This document shows positions 26,916-36,816 of a stretch of DNA of 64,000 nucleotides, piece by piece. The notes under the pieces are model-generated. The model did not search any database, was not told the DNA's origin, and saw nothing but the letters and a program-made list of their open reading frames with translations. The stretch's first letter is position 1, and the number at the start of each line of letters is the position of its first letter. Origin of the DNA: Rhodopseudomonas faecalis (GTDB lineage Bacteria > Pseudomonadota > Alphaproteobacteria > Rhizobiales > Xanthobacteraceae); NCBI RefSeq assembly GCF_003217325.1, contig NZ_QJTI01000021.1:1-64000 (forward strand). Direction: 5' to 3'. The translations under genes were made by a program, and so were the position numbers.

Positions 26916-28301
26916 ATGGATCAGCCGCGCAAGCTGCATATCAAGTCGTTTGGTTGCCAGATGAATGTCTATGACGCCCAGCGCATGGTCGATGCACTGG
27001 CGCCGCAGGGCTTTGTCGAGACCGCCAACGCCGATGACGCTGATCTGGTGATCCTCAACACCTGCCACATCCGCGAAAAGGCCGCCGAAAAGGTCTATTC
27101 CGAACTCGGCAAGCTGAAATTGCTCAAGCAGGACGCCGCCCAGCAGGGCCGGCGCTTCGAGATCGCGGTCGCGGGCTGCGTGGCACAGGCCGAGGGCGAG
27201 GAGATCATCCGCCGCCAGCCGGCGGTTGATGTCGTGGTCGGCCCGCAGAGCTATCACCATTTGCCGGACCTGCTGGCGCAGGCGCGCCGCGAGGGCCGCG
27301 CGCTCGAAACCGAATTTCCGGTCGAGGACAAATTCGGGCTGCTGCCGCCGCCGCAGCCGGAGGCGATCCGCGCCCGCGGCGTGTCGGCCTTCGTCACCGT
27401 GCAGGAAGGCTGCGACAAGTTCTGCAGCTTCTGCGTGGTGCCCTATACCCGCGGCGCCGAGATGTCCCGGCCGGTGGCGCAGATCATCGCCGACACCGAG
27501 CGGCTCGCCGCCCATGGCGTGCGCGAGATCACGCTGATCGGCCAGAACGTCAACGCCTATCACGGCGAGGGCCCCGACGGCCGGCCGTGGACGCTCGGCC
27601 GGCTGCTGCACCGGCTTGCGGAAATTCCGGGCGTTGCGCGGCTGCGTTATTCCACCAGCCATCCGCTCGACGTCGATGACGAGTTGATCGCCGCGCATCG
27701 CGAGCTGGCGGCGCTGATGCCGTTCGTGCATCTGCCGGTGCAGTCCGGTTCGGACACGATCCTGGCCGCCATGAACCGCCGCCACACCGCCGACGATTAT
27801 CGGCGGCTGATTGACCGTTTCCGAGCGGCGTCGCCCGAAATCGCGTTTTCCTCGGATTTCATTGTTGGTTTCCCGGGTGAGAGCGAGCGCGACTTCGTTG
27901 CAACGCTCGCACTGGTCGAACAAATCGGCTACGCTGGTGCTTATTCGTTCAAATACTCGCCGAGGCCGGGCACGCCCGCGGCCGAGATGCAGGAGATGGT
28001 TGCACCCGCGGTGATGGACGAGCGATTGGAGCGGCTCCAGAGCCTGATCGATAGCCAGCAGGCGGCATTCAACACGGCGGCGATCGGAACCACCGTGGAC
28101 GTGCTGTTCGAGCGCGCCGCCCGCCATCCTGGCCAGATTGTCGGCCGCACCGCCTATCTGCAGCCGGCGCATGTGATGGCCTCAGACGACATCATCGGCC
28201 AAGTGCTTCCCGTCACGATCCACAGTCTGGAACGTTACAGTCTGCTCGGCGAGCTGGCGTCCCGCCCCGCCGAGCCGAAGCCGGTCACCATCGGAGCCTG
28301 A
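26916..28301 (+). CDS. miaB: tRNA-2-methylthio-N6-dimethylallyladenosine synthase
   Basis: Radical-SAM methylthiotransferase converting i6A37 to ms2i6A37 in tRNA. The N-terminal cluster domain holds Cys 14 (FGCQMNVYD), Cys 50 (NTCHIREKA) and Cys 88 (AGCVAQ). The radical-SAM CxxxCxxC is in GCDKFCSFC (166, 170, 173), and a TRAM domain is at the C-terminus. 461 aa, full length. All six cluster ligands are present. It is followed after 4 bases by phoH, in the conserved miaB-phoH-ybeY-corC-lnt order. Confidence 0.97.
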   Translation: MDQPRKLHIKSFGCQMNVYDAQRMVDALAPQGFVETANADDADLVILNTCHIREKAAEKVYSELGKLKLLKQDAAQQGRRFEIAVAGCVAQAEGEEIIRRQPAVDVVVGPQSYHHLPDLLAQARREGRALETEFPVEDKFGLLPPPQPEAIRARGVSAFVTVQEGCDKFCSFCVVPYTRGAEMSRPVAQIIADTERLAAHGVREITLIGQNVNAYHGEGPDGRPWTLGRLLHRLAEIPGVARLRYSTSHPLDVDDELIAAHRELAALMPFVHLPVQSGSDTILAAMNRRHTADDYRRLIDRFRAASPEIAFSSDFIVGFPGESERDFVATLALVEQIGYAGAYSFKYSPRPGTPAAEMQEMVAPAVMDERLERLQSLIDSQQAAFNTAAIGTTVDVLFERAARHPGQIVGRTAYLQPAHVMASDDIIGQVLPVTIHSLERYSLLGELASRPAEPKPVTIGA

Positions 28302-28305
28302 CCCT

Positions 28306-29361
28306 TTGGCCAAGAGCGAATCGGATTTGCCCTCGCTAGCGCCACGCCGCAAACTCGACCGCGACAGTTCGAGCCAAGCTGAAACCCAGGTGGTGGTCGC
28401 TTTTGATGATAATCGCGCGGTGTCGGCGCTGGTCGGAGCCTACGGTCAGAACCTCTCCGTGATCGAGCGTCGTCTGAGCGTGCTGGTCGACACCCGAGGC
28501 AATCACATCGCCATCGCCGGCTCGCGCGAGGGCTGCGATGCCGCGCGGCGCGTGCTGGAATCGCTGTATGCCCAGGCGCTCGAGGGCCACGATCTGACCC
28601 AGGGCGAGGTTGAGGGCGCGATCCGCGCCGTGCTGGCGCAGGGCTCGCTGTTCGAGTTCGATGCCAAGCCGGCGGCCTCGGTGTTTGAGGCGATCGCGCT
28701 GCGCAAGCGCCAGGTGCGCGCTCGCACCGCAGCGCAGGATGCCTATATCCGCGCGCTGAAGCGCCATGAGCTGGTGTTCGGCATCGGCCCGGCCGGCACT
28801 GGCAAGACCTGGCTTGCGGTGGCGCATGCCGCGCAGCTGTTCGAGCGCAAGGAAGTCGATCGCATCATCCTGTCGCGGCCGGCGGTCGAGGCTGGCGAGC
28901 GGCTCGGCTTTCTGCCGGGCGATCTGCGCGAAAAGGTCGATCCATACCTGCGCCCGATCTATGATGCTTTGTATGATCTGATGGATGCGCGCATCGTCGA
29001 GCGGGCGCTGCAATCGGGCGAAATCGAGATCGCGCCGCTGGCGTTCATGCGCGGGCGCACGCTGACCAATGCCGCGATCATCCTCGATGAGGCGCAGAAC
29101 ACCACCTCGATGCAGATGAAGATGTTTCTGACGCGACTGGGGGAAAACAGCAGGATGATCATCACCGGCGATCCCAGCCAGGTCGACCTGCCGAACGGTC
29201 AGACCTCGGGGCTTGCCGAAGCGATGCGGCTGCTGGCCGGGGTCGAGGGCATCGCCCAGGTTACGTTCACCGCGTCAGATGTGATCCGTCATGAACTGGT
29301 GGCACGAATCGTTGCTGCCTATGAAGCGGCACCGTCACGGCCGGCGCCGGGCCGCGTGTGA
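28306..29361 (+). CDS. PhoH-family ATPase/RNA-associated protein
   Basis: 351 aa. An N-terminal KH-like region is followed by a PhoH P-loop domain, with Walker A GPAGTGKTWLAVAHA (about 163) and Walker B IILDEAQNT. The family is linked to RNA metabolism and ribosome maturation through constant neighbourhood with ybeY. The start read is a TTG at 28306, 4 bases after miaB; no better ATG is near. Ends 63 bases before ybeY. Confidence 0.93.
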   Translation: MAKSESDLPSLAPRRKLDRDSSSQAETQVVVAFDDNRAVSALVGAYGQNLSVIERRLSVLVDTRGNHIAIAGSREGCDAARRVLESLYAQALEGHDLTQGEVEGAIRAVLAQGSLFEFDAKPAASVFEAIALRKRQVRARTAAQDAYIRALKRHELVFGIGPAGTGKTWLAVAHAAQLFERKEVDRIILSRPAVEAGERLGFLPGDLREKVDPYLRPIYDALYDLMDARIVERALQSGEIEIAPLAFMRGRTLTNAAIILDEAQNTTSMQMKMFLTRLGENSRMIITGDPSQVDLPNGQTSGLAEAMRLLAGVEGIAQVTFTASDVIRHELVARIVAAYEAAPSRPAPGRV

Positions 29362-29424
29362 TGACACAGGCCCGGCGACGGGCGCGGCCGCGTGCGCGCC
29401 GCCCGTAAAGGATTGTCCAGATCG

Positions 29425-29928
29425 ATGAGTTTGGTTTTGCCTGAGATTGATATTCTTGTTGTTGCCGATTGCTGGCAGTCGGAGCATGCGCCTGAGCAGG
29501 TGGTGCAAAATGCCATCGAGGCCGCCGCCGCGAGCGTCGAGGCCGATACCGCCGGCGCCGAGCTGGCGGTGATGCTGACCGATGACGCCGGCATTCAGAC
29601 CCTGAACGCCAATTGGCGCGGTTTCGACAAGCCGACCAATGTGCTGTCGTTTCCAGCGTGGCAGCCGACCGGCAAGCTGCCCGAGGGCGCGCCGCGCATG
29701 CTGGGCGATATCGCCATTGCCTATCAGACCACGCGCCGCGAGGCTGACGAGGAAGGCAAGCTGTTCGACCATCATCTCAGCCATCTCGCGGTGCACGGCT
29801 TTCTGCATCTGATCGGCTACGACCACGAGACCGACGCCGACGCGGACGCGATGGAAGAGTTGGAACGTCACATTTTGTCCCGGCTCGGCGTGCCGGACCC
29901 CTACGCCAATCAGGACCAGGTGAACTGA
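29425..29928 (+). CDS. ybeY: Endoribonuclease YbeY (16S rRNA maturation)
   Basis: Zn-dependent endoribonuclease for 3' processing of 16S rRNA and ribosome quality control. The metal-binding H3xH5xH motif is HLAVHGFLHLIGYDH. The preceding NVLSFPAW matches the family NVLSFP. 167 aa from ATG 29425. Two bases separate it from the CBS-domain gene, so they share an mRNA. Confidence 0.96.
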   Translation: MSLVLPEIDILVVADCWQSEHAPEQVVQNAIEAAAASVEADTAGAELAVMLTDDAGIQTLNANWRGFDKPTNVLSFPAWQPTGKLPEGAPRMLGDIAIAYQTTRREADEEGKLFDHHLSHLAVHGFLHLIGYDHETDADADAMEELERHILSRLGVPDPYANQDQVN

Positions 29929-29930
29929 CA

Positions 29931-31046
29931 ATGCCGGACCCCGAGCCAGGCCAGGATAGTTCAGCGAGCAGCACCACTCTGCCGACCGTTGTGCATCATG
30001 GCGACGTAATGCGCCCTGCCAGCGACAGCTGGCTGATCCGTGCGATCCGAACGCTGTTCGGCTGGAAGCACGGGTCGGTGCGCGAAGACATTCAGGTGGT
30101 GCTGGACGCTTCGCCCGCCGACGAAGCCGGCCTGTCGACGATCGAGCGCACCATGCTGCGCAACATCCTCGATCTCAACGAGCGCCGCATCGCGGACGTC
30201 ATGGTGCATCGCGCCGATATCGTCGCGGTGCGTAGCGATGTCTCGCTGGGCGAACTGATCGGGCTGTTCGAGCGCGCGCCGCATTCGCGTCTGGTGGTCT
30301 ACAACGAGACCCTCGATGACCCGATCGGCATGGTGCATATCCGCGATCTGCTGGGCTACATGACCGCCAAGGCCAAGGTCGAGCTGGTGCCCAATGGCAA
30401 GCGCAAGAAGCTGCCGCCGGCCGGCCTCGATCTGCGTCAGGTCGATCTGGCGCAATCGCTGCTCGACGCCAACATCGTGCGCAAACTGTTGTATGTGCCG
30501 CCCTCGATGCGCGCCATCGATCTGCTGGCGCAGATGCAAGCCTCGCGCATTCACCTTGCTCTGGTGGTCGACGAGTATGGCGGCACCGACGGCCTGGTGT
30601 CGATCGAAGACATCGTCGAGCAGATCGTCGGCGAGATCGACGACGAGCACGACAGCGACGAGCCGCCCTCGATCGTCAAACAGCCCGACAATTCCTTCAT
30701 TGCCGATGCCCGCGCCAGCTTGGATGATGTCCGTACTTTAATCGGCGAGGATTTCGTGATCGGCGAAGCCGGCGAGGACGTCGAGACGCTCGGCGGTTAC
30801 CTCGTGACCCATGTCGGCCGGCTGCCGGTGCGCGGCGAGATCATTTCCGGCCCGGGCAATTTCGAGATCGAAGTGCTCGACGCCGATCCGCGCCGCGTCA
30901 AACGGTTGCGCATCGCGCAGCGCAAGGAGCGGGCCGCAGCGCGCGGCCGCGACGCTCGGCGCCGTGATGCCGCAGAGCCCGCCGCCGTGCCGATAGAACC
31001 CGCCACCAGCCCACCGCCCAGCGACGACGGAGCCAAGCCGCAGTGA
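29931..31046 (+). CDS. CorC/HlyC-type CBS-domain protein
   Basis: 371-aa soluble protein with two CBS domains (MVHRADIVAV onward, and VPPSMRAIDLLAQMQ) and a C-terminal CorC_HlyC/transporter-associated domain (GEDVETLGGYLVTHVGRLP). It lacks the N-terminal DUF21 membrane domain seen in longer hemolysin-family paralogues, so it is the CorC type linked to Mg/Co efflux. The Arg/Pro/Ala-rich tail is unstructured. Its TGA overlaps the GTG start of lnt (GTGA), indicating translational coupling. Confidence 0.9.
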   Translation: MPDPEPGQDSSASSTTLPTVVHHGDVMRPASDSWLIRAIRTLFGWKHGSVREDIQVVLDASPADEAGLSTIERTMLRNILDLNERRIADVMVHRADIVAVRSDVSLGELIGLFERAPHSRLVVYNETLDDPIGMVHIRDLLGYMTAKAKVELVPNGKRKKLPPAGLDLRQVDLAQSLLDANIVRKLLYVPPSMRAIDLLAQMQASRIHLALVVDEYGGTDGLVSIEDIVEQIVGEIDDEHDSDEPPSIVKQPDNSFIADARASLDDVRTLIGEDFVIGEAGEDVETLGGYLVTHVGRLPVRGEIISGPGNFEIEVLDADPRRVKRLRIAQRKERAAARGRDARRRDAAEPAAVPIEPATSPPPSDDGAKPQ

Positions 31047-32653
31047 AGCTGCTCAAGGTCTATTGCAGCCTCGGATCATCAATCATTTTGGCTTGGGGCT
31101 GGAAGCGCGCACTGATCGCGCTGTTGGCCGGTGCGTTGTCGGTGCTGGCGATGGCGCCGTTCAACGCCTGGCCGGTGTTGTTCATCACTTTCCCGGTGGT
31201 CGTCTGGCTGATCGACGGCGCCGGTGCCGGCAAATGGCATGGCGTTCCCGCCGCCGCCTGGGCCGGCTGGTGGTTCGGCTTCGGCTATTTCGTGCCGGGC
31301 CTGTATTGGATCGGCCACGCATTCCTGGTCGATGCTGACACTTTCGGTTGGCTGCTGCCGGTCGCGGTCAGCGGCTTGCCGGCCTATCTGGCGCTGTTCA
31401 CGGCGCTGGGGTTTGCGCTGGCGCGGCTGCTCTGGACCAGAGACAGCTACCGCGTGCTGGCTTTGGCGATCAGCCTGACCGCCAGTGAGTGGCTGCGTGG
31501 CCATCTGTTCACTGGCTTTCCCTGGAATGCGTTCGGTTACGCGCTGACCGAGCCGCTGGCGCTGGCGCAGAGCGCGTCGGTGTTCGGCCTGTGGGGCCTG
31601 ACGTTCCTGAGCGTGGCGATCTTCGCCAGCCCCGCGGTGTTGATCGATGATCGCGACAAAACCGATCGGCGCTGGCTCGCGCCCGCAGCGGCGCTGCTGA
31701 CTCTGGCGCTGCTGATGGCGTTCGGTGTGGTGCGGCTTGCGACCTCGACGCCGGCGCAGGTCGCCGGTGTCAAGTTGCGCATCATGCAACCCAATCTGCA
31801 GCAGGACGTGCGCTTCAATTATTCGGCCAAGCCGCAGGTCATGCGGAAATATCTGGCGCTGTCGGATCGCTCCACCGGGCCAAGCAGCACCGGCGTGCGC
31901 GACGCCACCATTCTGATCTGGCCGGAGTCGGCGTTCCCGTTTTTTCTGACGCGCGAAGCCGATGCGATGGCGCAGATCGCAGAGCTGTTGCCGCGCGGCA
32001 CCGTTCTGATCACCGGTTCAGTGCGTGCGCCCGAAGTGCCGCCGGGCACGCGCATCACGCGCGCCTATAACTCAATTTACGTCATCGACCATGATGGCTC
32101 GGTGCTTTCTGTATATGACAAACTACACTTGGTGCCGTTCGGTGAGTTTCTGCCGTTCCAGAATTTGATGGAGAAGCTCGGATTTGAGCAGCTCACCAAG
32201 ATGCGCGGCGGCTTCATTGCTGGTGATCGTCGTCGTGCGTTGGAAGTGCCGCGTGCGCCTAGCGCACTTCCGTTGATCTGTTACGAAGCGGTGTTTCCCG
32301 ATGAGATCGCGCGCGATGATCGCGCGGCGTGGATGATCAATCTGACCAATGATGCTTGGTTCGGAATCAGCTCAGGCCCCTATCAGCATCTGCAGCAAAC
32401 AAAGGTGCGTGCGATCGAACAGGGCTTACCTGTAGTTCGCGCAGCGAACAGTGGCATCTCCGCAGTAATCGATCCGTACGGACGAATCACTTCGCAGCTC
32501 GCGCTCGGTGTTGAAGGTGTTGTTGATTCGCTGCTGCCTGCGGCAATACAGCCCACGTTTTACGCGCGTTTCGGCAATATCCCGGCGCAAATCATCATCG
32601 CAGTCGTGCTCATCATTGTGCTGCGTCGTCGCGTCTTGAGTGGGCATCGATAA
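31043..32653 (+). CDS. lnt: Apolipoprotein N-acyltransferase
   Basis: Inner-membrane enzyme adding the third acyl chain to lipoproteins. Hydrophobic N-terminal half (about residues 20-235, several membrane helices), then a nitrilase-fold periplasmic domain with the Glu-Lys-Cys triad: WPESAFPF, YDKLHLVPFGEFLPF and PLICYEAVFPDE. 536 aa. Starts with GTG at 31043 overlapping the previous stop. The last third (from about 32040) is clearly less GC-rich than the first part and uses codons such as CTA, GTA, CAA and AAA that are rare elsewhere here, although the active-site motifs are intact. Confidence 0.96.
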   Translation: MKLLKVYCSLGSSIILAWGWKRALIALLAGALSVLAMAPFNAWPVLFITFPVVVWLIDGAGAGKWHGVPAAAWAGWWFGFGYFVPGLYWIGHAFLVDADTFGWLLPVAVSGLPAYLALFTALGFALARLLWTRDSYRVLALAISLTASEWLRGHLFTGFPWNAFGYALTEPLALAQSASVFGLWGLTFLSVAIFASPAVLIDDRDKTDRRWLAPAAALLTLALLMAFGVVRLATSTPAQVAGVKLRIMQPNLQQDVRFNYSAKPQVMRKYLALSDRSTGPSSTGVRDATILIWPESAFPFFLTREADAMAQIAELLPRGTVLITGSVRAPEVPPGTRITRAYNSIYVIDHDGSVLSVYDKLHLVPFGEFLPFQNLMEKLGFEQLTKMRGGFIAGDRRRALEVPRAPSALPLICYEAVFPDEIARDDRAAWMINLTNDAWFGISSGPYQHLQQTKVRAIEQGLPVVRAANSGISAVIDPYGRITSQLALGVEGVVDSLLPAAIQPTFYARFGNIPAQIIIAVVLIIVLRRRVLSGHR

Positions 32654-32777
32654 GCTGAGCGATGTGTCGGTGATAAGTATATATGCGAAGCATACAACAA
32701 TGCGCGCGATCATCTGATCTACGCAGTTGAAGATTGCAGAAATTAACCGCATTTCCGATTCCGGTGGAAACACGTAT

Positions 32778-32806
32778 TTGACGGGTTGAGTAGTTAGGGC
32801 GTATGC
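32778..32806 (+). promoter_or_regulatory. Candidate promoter of the XRE regulator gene
   Basis: TTGACG (32778-32783), a 17-base spacer and GTATGC (32801-32806) resemble a sigma-70-type promoter about 50 bases before the start. An inverted repeat TATGC-GAA-GCATA lies further upstream (32682-32694). The whole 32654-32856 gap is AT-rich for this window. Confidence 0.35.
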
Positions 32807-32856
32807 CACTCAGCAAGACGAGTGGTTCACGACAGTTTTTTTGAGGAGTTCATATC

Positions 32857-33279
32857 ATGTCAACGAAAGCGCCCAATCCTGTTGACAAATACGTCGGCAG
32901 CCGGGTGCGCATGCGCCGCATCATGCTCGGCATGAGTCAGGAGAAGCTCGGTGAAGCGCTCGGCCTGACCTTCCAGCAGGTGCAAAAATACGAGAAGGGC
33001 ACCAATCGTGTTGGCGCTAGCCGCATCCAGCAGATCGCTGAAATCCTGCAAGTGCCGGTGTCGTTCTTGTTCGAGGGCAGCCCCGGTTCGAATGCCAAGG
33101 GTGAGGGTTTCGGCGAAGCCGCGTCGCCGGCCTATGTTTCGGACTTCCTCGCGACGTCCGAAGGTCTCGCTCTGACCCGTGCCTTTACGCGCATCAGCGA
33201 CTCCAAGCTTCGCCGCAGCATCGTCGATCTGGTCGAACAGATTGCCGAACGTGAGGCGGGCGCGCAGGACAAGCGATAA
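32857..33279 (+). CDS. XRE-family transcriptional regulator (PraR-like)
   Basis: 140 aa with a Cro/CI helix-turn-helix (about residues 18-70): RMRRIMLGMSQEKLGEALGL, FQQVQKYEKGTNRVGASRI. The C-terminal half is helical and may dimerise. The sequence and position after lnt match the rhizobial family containing PraR of Azorhizobium and Rhizobium, which controls surface attachment, biofilm and quorum-sensing genes. GAGGAG precedes the ATG at 32857. In many alphaproteobacteria metK follows this gene, but here trmB follows directly. Confidence 0.85.
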   Translation: MSTKAPNPVDKYVGSRVRMRRIMLGMSQEKLGEALGLTFQQVQKYEKGTNRVGASRIQQIAEILQVPVSFLFEGSPGSNAKGEGFGEAASPAYVSDFLATSEGLALTRAFTRISDSKLRRSIVDLVEQIAEREAGAQDKR

Positions 33280-33383
33280 CAGAGATCGCGAAGGCGCCGG
33301 CGTCCTGCTATGGTCAGGAAGCCGCGTTAGGGAGGTCGGGGGCGCGGCGTGCCGTGTCCACCAGCCTGCCTCGAAGTGAAATC

Positions 33384-34115
33384 ATGTCTTCTGACGATCT
33401 CGTTGATCAAACCGCCGCACCGGCGGAGCCGGGCGCGCGCCGGCATGGCGCGTTCTTCGGGCGGCGCAAGGGCCATAAGCTCCGCGCCCATCAGGCTGAC
33501 CTCATTGCGCAGCTGTTGCCGACCTTGTCGTTTGATCTGACGGGACCCGCGCCCGCCAGTCTCTCAGCGCTGTTTGGCGGCAGCGTCAGCGGCGTCAAAC
33601 TCGAGATCGGGTTCGGCGGCGGCGAGCATTTGATCGCGGAAGCCGAGGCTGATCCGGCGACAGGCTTCATCGGCTGCGAGCCTTACGTCAACGGCATGGC
33701 CAAGATTCTGGCGCAGATCGAAGCGCGCGGGCTCCGCAATATTCGCCTGGTGGCCGGCGATGCCGCCGAATTGCTGGCCTGGGCGCCGCCAGCGTCGCTG
33801 CAGCGCATCGATCTGATCCATCCCGATCCGTGGCCGAAGCGGCGGCACTGGAAGCGTCGCTTTGTGCAGGACGCCACAGTGGCGGCGATGGCGCGCGTGC
33901 TGATGCCGGGCGGCGCGTTCCGCTTTGTGTGCGATATCGACGATTACTCGGCCTGGACGCTGGCGCATCTGCTGCGCTCTGACGATTTCGTCTGGACCGC
34001 CGAGCGCTGTAGCGACTGGATGCAGCCTTTTCCCGGCTACACCATGACCCGCTATGGCCGCAAAGCGCAGCGCGAGGGCCGGCAGGCCGCCTATCTGCAT
34101 TTTCGGCGGGTCTGA
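33384..34115 (+). CDS. trmB: tRNA (guanine-N7-)-methyltransferase
   Basis: SAM-dependent methyltransferase forming m7G46 in tRNA. The SAM-binding strand is LEIGFGGGEHL, and the family signature HPDPWPKRRHWKRRFVQ is intact. 243 aa from ATG 33384; a GTG at 33354 would add ten residues. About 30 N-terminal residues precede the conserved FFGRRKGHKLR start. Co-directional with the XRE gene upstream and the rimP-nusA operon downstream. Confidence 0.95.
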   Translation: MSSDDLVDQTAAPAEPGARRHGAFFGRRKGHKLRAHQADLIAQLLPTLSFDLTGPAPASLSALFGGSVSGVKLEIGFGGGEHLIAEAEADPATGFIGCEPYVNGMAKILAQIEARGLRNIRLVAGDAAELLAWAPPASLQRIDLIHPDPWPKRRHWKRRFVQDATVAAMARVLMPGGAFRFVCDIDDYSAWTLAHLLRSDDFVWTAERCSDWMQPFPGYTMTRYGRKAQREGRQAAYLHFRRV

Positions 34116-34217
34116 ACCCCGTTTGCGGCGGTGCCGGGGTCGGCGCCGCTGCGACCAAGTGGCGAGCGGTATAATAAGCCCGCTGGGCGGCGGCGCGGCC
34201 CTTGCCGCGCCTCGTTA

Positions 34218-34297
34218 GATGCGTTATATGTAATTCGTACGTTACAATCTCATACGCATCGTATTGAGAGTGGGCCCCTCCGGACCCGCTCTTTTTT
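34218..34297 (+). promoter_or_regulatory. Structured leader with intrinsic terminator before rimP-nusA
   Basis: Nested inverted repeats GATGCGT (34218-34224)/ACGCATC (34254-34260) and TGTAA (34229-34233)/TTACA (34242-34246) are followed at once by a terminator hairpin GAGTGGG...CCCGCTC (34268-34291) and six T residues. It ends 78 bases before rimP. It could end trmB transcription or act as an attenuator on the operon encoding NusA, a termination factor. The upstream repeats could also be an operator. Confidence 0.55.
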
Positions 34298-34375
34298 ATT
34301 ACCCGCGCCAGCCCCGAGATCGGTTCGGCGCCGGGGGCTCGAACCGCCGTGCAGGCCGCGCCTGCGTGAAAGCCG

Positions 34376-35173
34376 ATGTCCGACCGATTGACCGAGACTG
34401 AGACCGAAAACGAGCCGATCGCCGAGCTGCTCGATGAGCCGCGCCTGGTGGTGGAGCCGGGTGTCGCTGCGCGCGTGGCCGCGGTGGCCGCGCCGGTGCT
34501 GCAGGGCATGGGCTATCGCCTGGTGCGTATCAAGGTGTCCGGCGAAGCCGGTTGCACCGTGCAGATCATGGCCGAGCGGCCGGATGGCACCATGCTGATC
34601 GATGATTGCGAGGCGGTGTCGCGCGCGCTGTCGCCGGTGCTCGATGTCGCCGATCCGATCGAGCGCGCCTATCGGCTGGAAATTTCCTCGCCGGGCATCG
34701 ATCGGCCGCTGGTGCGCCGCTCCGATTTCGAGCGTTATTCCGGGCATCTGGTCAAGATCGAGATGGCGGTGCCGCATCAGGGCCGCAAACGGTTCCGCGG
34801 GCTGCTCGACGGCGTCGAGGGCGATGCGGTGCGGCTGCAGCGCGATGATGTGCGCGAGGGCGATGAGCCGCTGGTGCTGCTCACCATGGAAGACATCGGC
34901 GATGCGCGGCTGGTGCTGACCGACGAGCTGATCGCCGAATCGATGCGCCGCGGCAAGGCCGCCGAGCGCGAACTGCGCCAGCAATTGGGTTTGGAGCCGC
35001 CGCCTCCGCCGCACGCCCGGAAGAGCGATCCGGCCAAGAGCCAGGCGCCGCGCCCGAAGGCGAAACCGAAATCCGCGCCGGCGAAGAAACCGCTGCCGGC
35101 GAACACCAAGGCCCATCGCCTTGCCGCGCAAAGCTCGCGGCGCGGCGAGATCGACCCCCCTGAAGGAGACTGA
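34376..35173 (+). CDS. rimP: Ribosome maturation factor RimP
   Basis: Assists 30S subunit assembly. The core (about residues 25-180) includes [12 protein letters not shown], the family signature. 265 aa is longer than the roughly 150-residue enterobacterial protein because of a basic, Pro/Lys/Ala-rich C-terminal tail (about 195-265), common in Bradyrhizobium relatives. ATG 34376. First gene of the rimP-nusA-ylxR-infB block; nusA begins 3 bases after its stop. Confidence 0.95.
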   Translation: MSDRLTETETENEPIAELLDEPRLVVEPGVAARVAAVAAPVLQGMGYRLVRIKVSGEAGCTVQIMAERPDGTMLIDDCEAVSRALSPVLDVADPIERAYRLEISSPGIDRPLVRRSDFERYSGHLVKIEMAVPHQGRKRFRGLLDGVEGDAVRLQRDDVREGDEPLVLLTMEDIGDARLVLTDELIAESMRRGKAAERELRQQLGLEPPPPPHARKSDPAKSQAPRPKAKPKSAPAKKPLPANTKAHRLAAQSSRRGEIDPPEGD

Positions 35174-35176
35174 GCC

Positions 35177-36802
35177 ATGGCCGCTGTCAGCGCCAACCGA
35201 CTCGAACTGCTGCAGATCGCCGACGCCGTCGCGCGCGAAAAAACGATCGACCGCGGCATCGTGATCGCGGCGATGGAGGATGCGATCGCCAAGGCGGCGC
35301 GCGCCCGCTACGGCTCGGAAACCGATATTCACGCCGAGATTCATCCCAAGACCGGCCAGCTCCAGCTCACCCGCCACATGCTGGTGGTGGAGAATGTCGA
35401 GAATGCCGCCAACCAGATCTCGCTGACCGACGCGCAGCGCGCCAATCCGGGCGCGCAGATCGGCGACACCATCGCCGACACGCTGCCGCCTTTGGAATAT
35501 GGCCGCATCGCCGCGCAGTCGGCCAAGCAGGTGATCGTGCAGAAGGTGCGCGAGGCCGAGCGCGACCGGCAGTATCAGGAATTCAAGGATCGCATCGGTG
35601 ACATCGTCAACGGCGTGGTCAAGCGCGTCGAATATGGCAGCGTGATCGTCGATCTCGGCCGCGGCGAAGCGATCGTGCGCCGCGACGAAATGCTGCCGCG
35701 CGAAGTGTTCCGCAACGGCGACCGCATCCGCGCCTATATCTTTGACGTGCGCCGCGAGACCCGCGGCCCGCAGATCTTCCTGTCGCGCACCCATCCGCAG
35801 TTCATGGCCAAGCTGTTCGCGCAGGAAGTGCCGGAAATCTATGACGGCATCGTCGAGATCAAGGCGGTGGCCCGCGATCCGGGCTCGCGCGCCAAGATCG
35901 GCGTGGTGTCGCGCGACTCGTCGGTCGATCCGGTCGGCGCCTGCGTCGGTATGCGTGGTTCGCGCGTGCAGGCCGTGGTGAACGAGCTGCAGGGCGAAAA
36001 GATCGACATCATTCCGTGGTCGCCGGACATCGCCACCTTCGTGGTCAACGCGCTGGCGCCGGCGGAAGTGTCCAAGGTGGTGATCGACGAAGATCGTGAA
36101 CGGATCGAGGTTGTCGTTCCGGACACCAATAACCAGTTGTCTCTTGCGATCGGCCGCCGCGGCCAGAATGTCCGCCTGGCGTCGCAGCTCACCGGCTGGG
36201 ACATCGACATTCTGACCGAGAGCGAGGAATCCGAACGCCGTCAGGCCGATTTCGAGAATTCGACCCGGGTGTTCATGGAAGCGCTCAACGTCGACGAAGT
36301 GGTCGGGCAGTTGCTGGCGTCGGAAGGCTTTACCTCGGTTGAGGAACTGGCGCTGGTCGATGTGCGTGAATTGGCGTCGATCGAAGGTTTTGACGAGGAC
36401 ACCGCCAACGAGCTGCAGAGCCGCGCCCGTGAATATCTGGAACAGCTCGAGGCCGAGCTGGAAGCCAAGCGCAAGGAACTCGGCGTCGACGACGATATGA
36501 AGAACGTGCCGGGCGTGACCTTGAAGATGATGGTCAAGTTCGGCGAGAACGACATCAAGAGCGTCGAAGATCTGGCCGGCTGCGCCACCGACGATCTGGT
36601 CGGCTGGACCGAGCGCAAGGACGGCACCGGCGAGCCGGTCAAGCATGCCGGCGTGCTCGATGCCAACGAGATGTCGCGTGCCGATGCCGAAGCGTTGATC
36701 ATGCAGGCCCGCGTCAAGGCCGGCTGGATCACCGAAGAGGAACTGGCCAAGGAAGCCGAACAGGATGAAGAACAGGATTCTTCGTCCGGCGCGGCAGCAT
36801 AA
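35177..36802 (+). CDS. nusA: Transcription termination/antitermination factor NusA
   Basis: Binds RNA polymerase and controls pausing, termination and rRNA antitermination. The N-terminal polymerase-binding domain is followed by S1 (about 135-200, [16 protein letters not shown]), two KH domains (about 200-345, including [20 protein letters not shown] and [18 protein letters not shown]) and two C-terminal helix-hairpin repeats. Acidic C-terminus. 541 aa. Directly follows rimP and precedes the YlxR-like gene by 14 bases. Confidence 0.97.
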   Translation: MAAVSANRLELLQIADAVAREKTIDRGIVIAAMEDAIAKAARARYGSETDIHAEIHPKTGQLQLTRHMLVVENVENAANQISLTDAQRANPGAQIGDTIADTLPPLEYGRIAAQSAKQVIVQKVREAERDRQYQEFKDRIGDIVNGVVKRVEYGSVIVDLGRGEAIVRRDEMLPREVFRNGDRIRAYIFDVRRETRGPQIFLSRTHPQFMAKLFAQEVPEIYDGIVEIKAVARDPGSRAKIGVVSRDSSVDPVGACVGMRGSRVQAVVNELQGEKIDIIPWSPDIATFVVNALAPAEVSKVVIDEDRERIEVVVPDTNNQLSLAIGRRGQNVRLASQLTGWDIDILTESEESERRQADFENSTRVFMEALNVDEVVGQLLASEGFTSVEELALVDVRELASIEGFDEDTANELQSRAREYLEQLEAELEAKRKELGVDDDMKNVPGVTLKMMVKFGENDIKSVEDLAGCATDDLVGWTERKDGTGEPVKHAGVLDANEMSRADAEALIMQARVKAGWITEEELAKEAEQDEEQDSSSGAAA

Positions 36803-36816
36803 GAGGTGTCTACGGC

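Noticed and set aside
34116-34217. tRNA-Met before rimP as in E. coli metY
   Set aside because: No cloverleaf or T-arm sequence is present in this gap.
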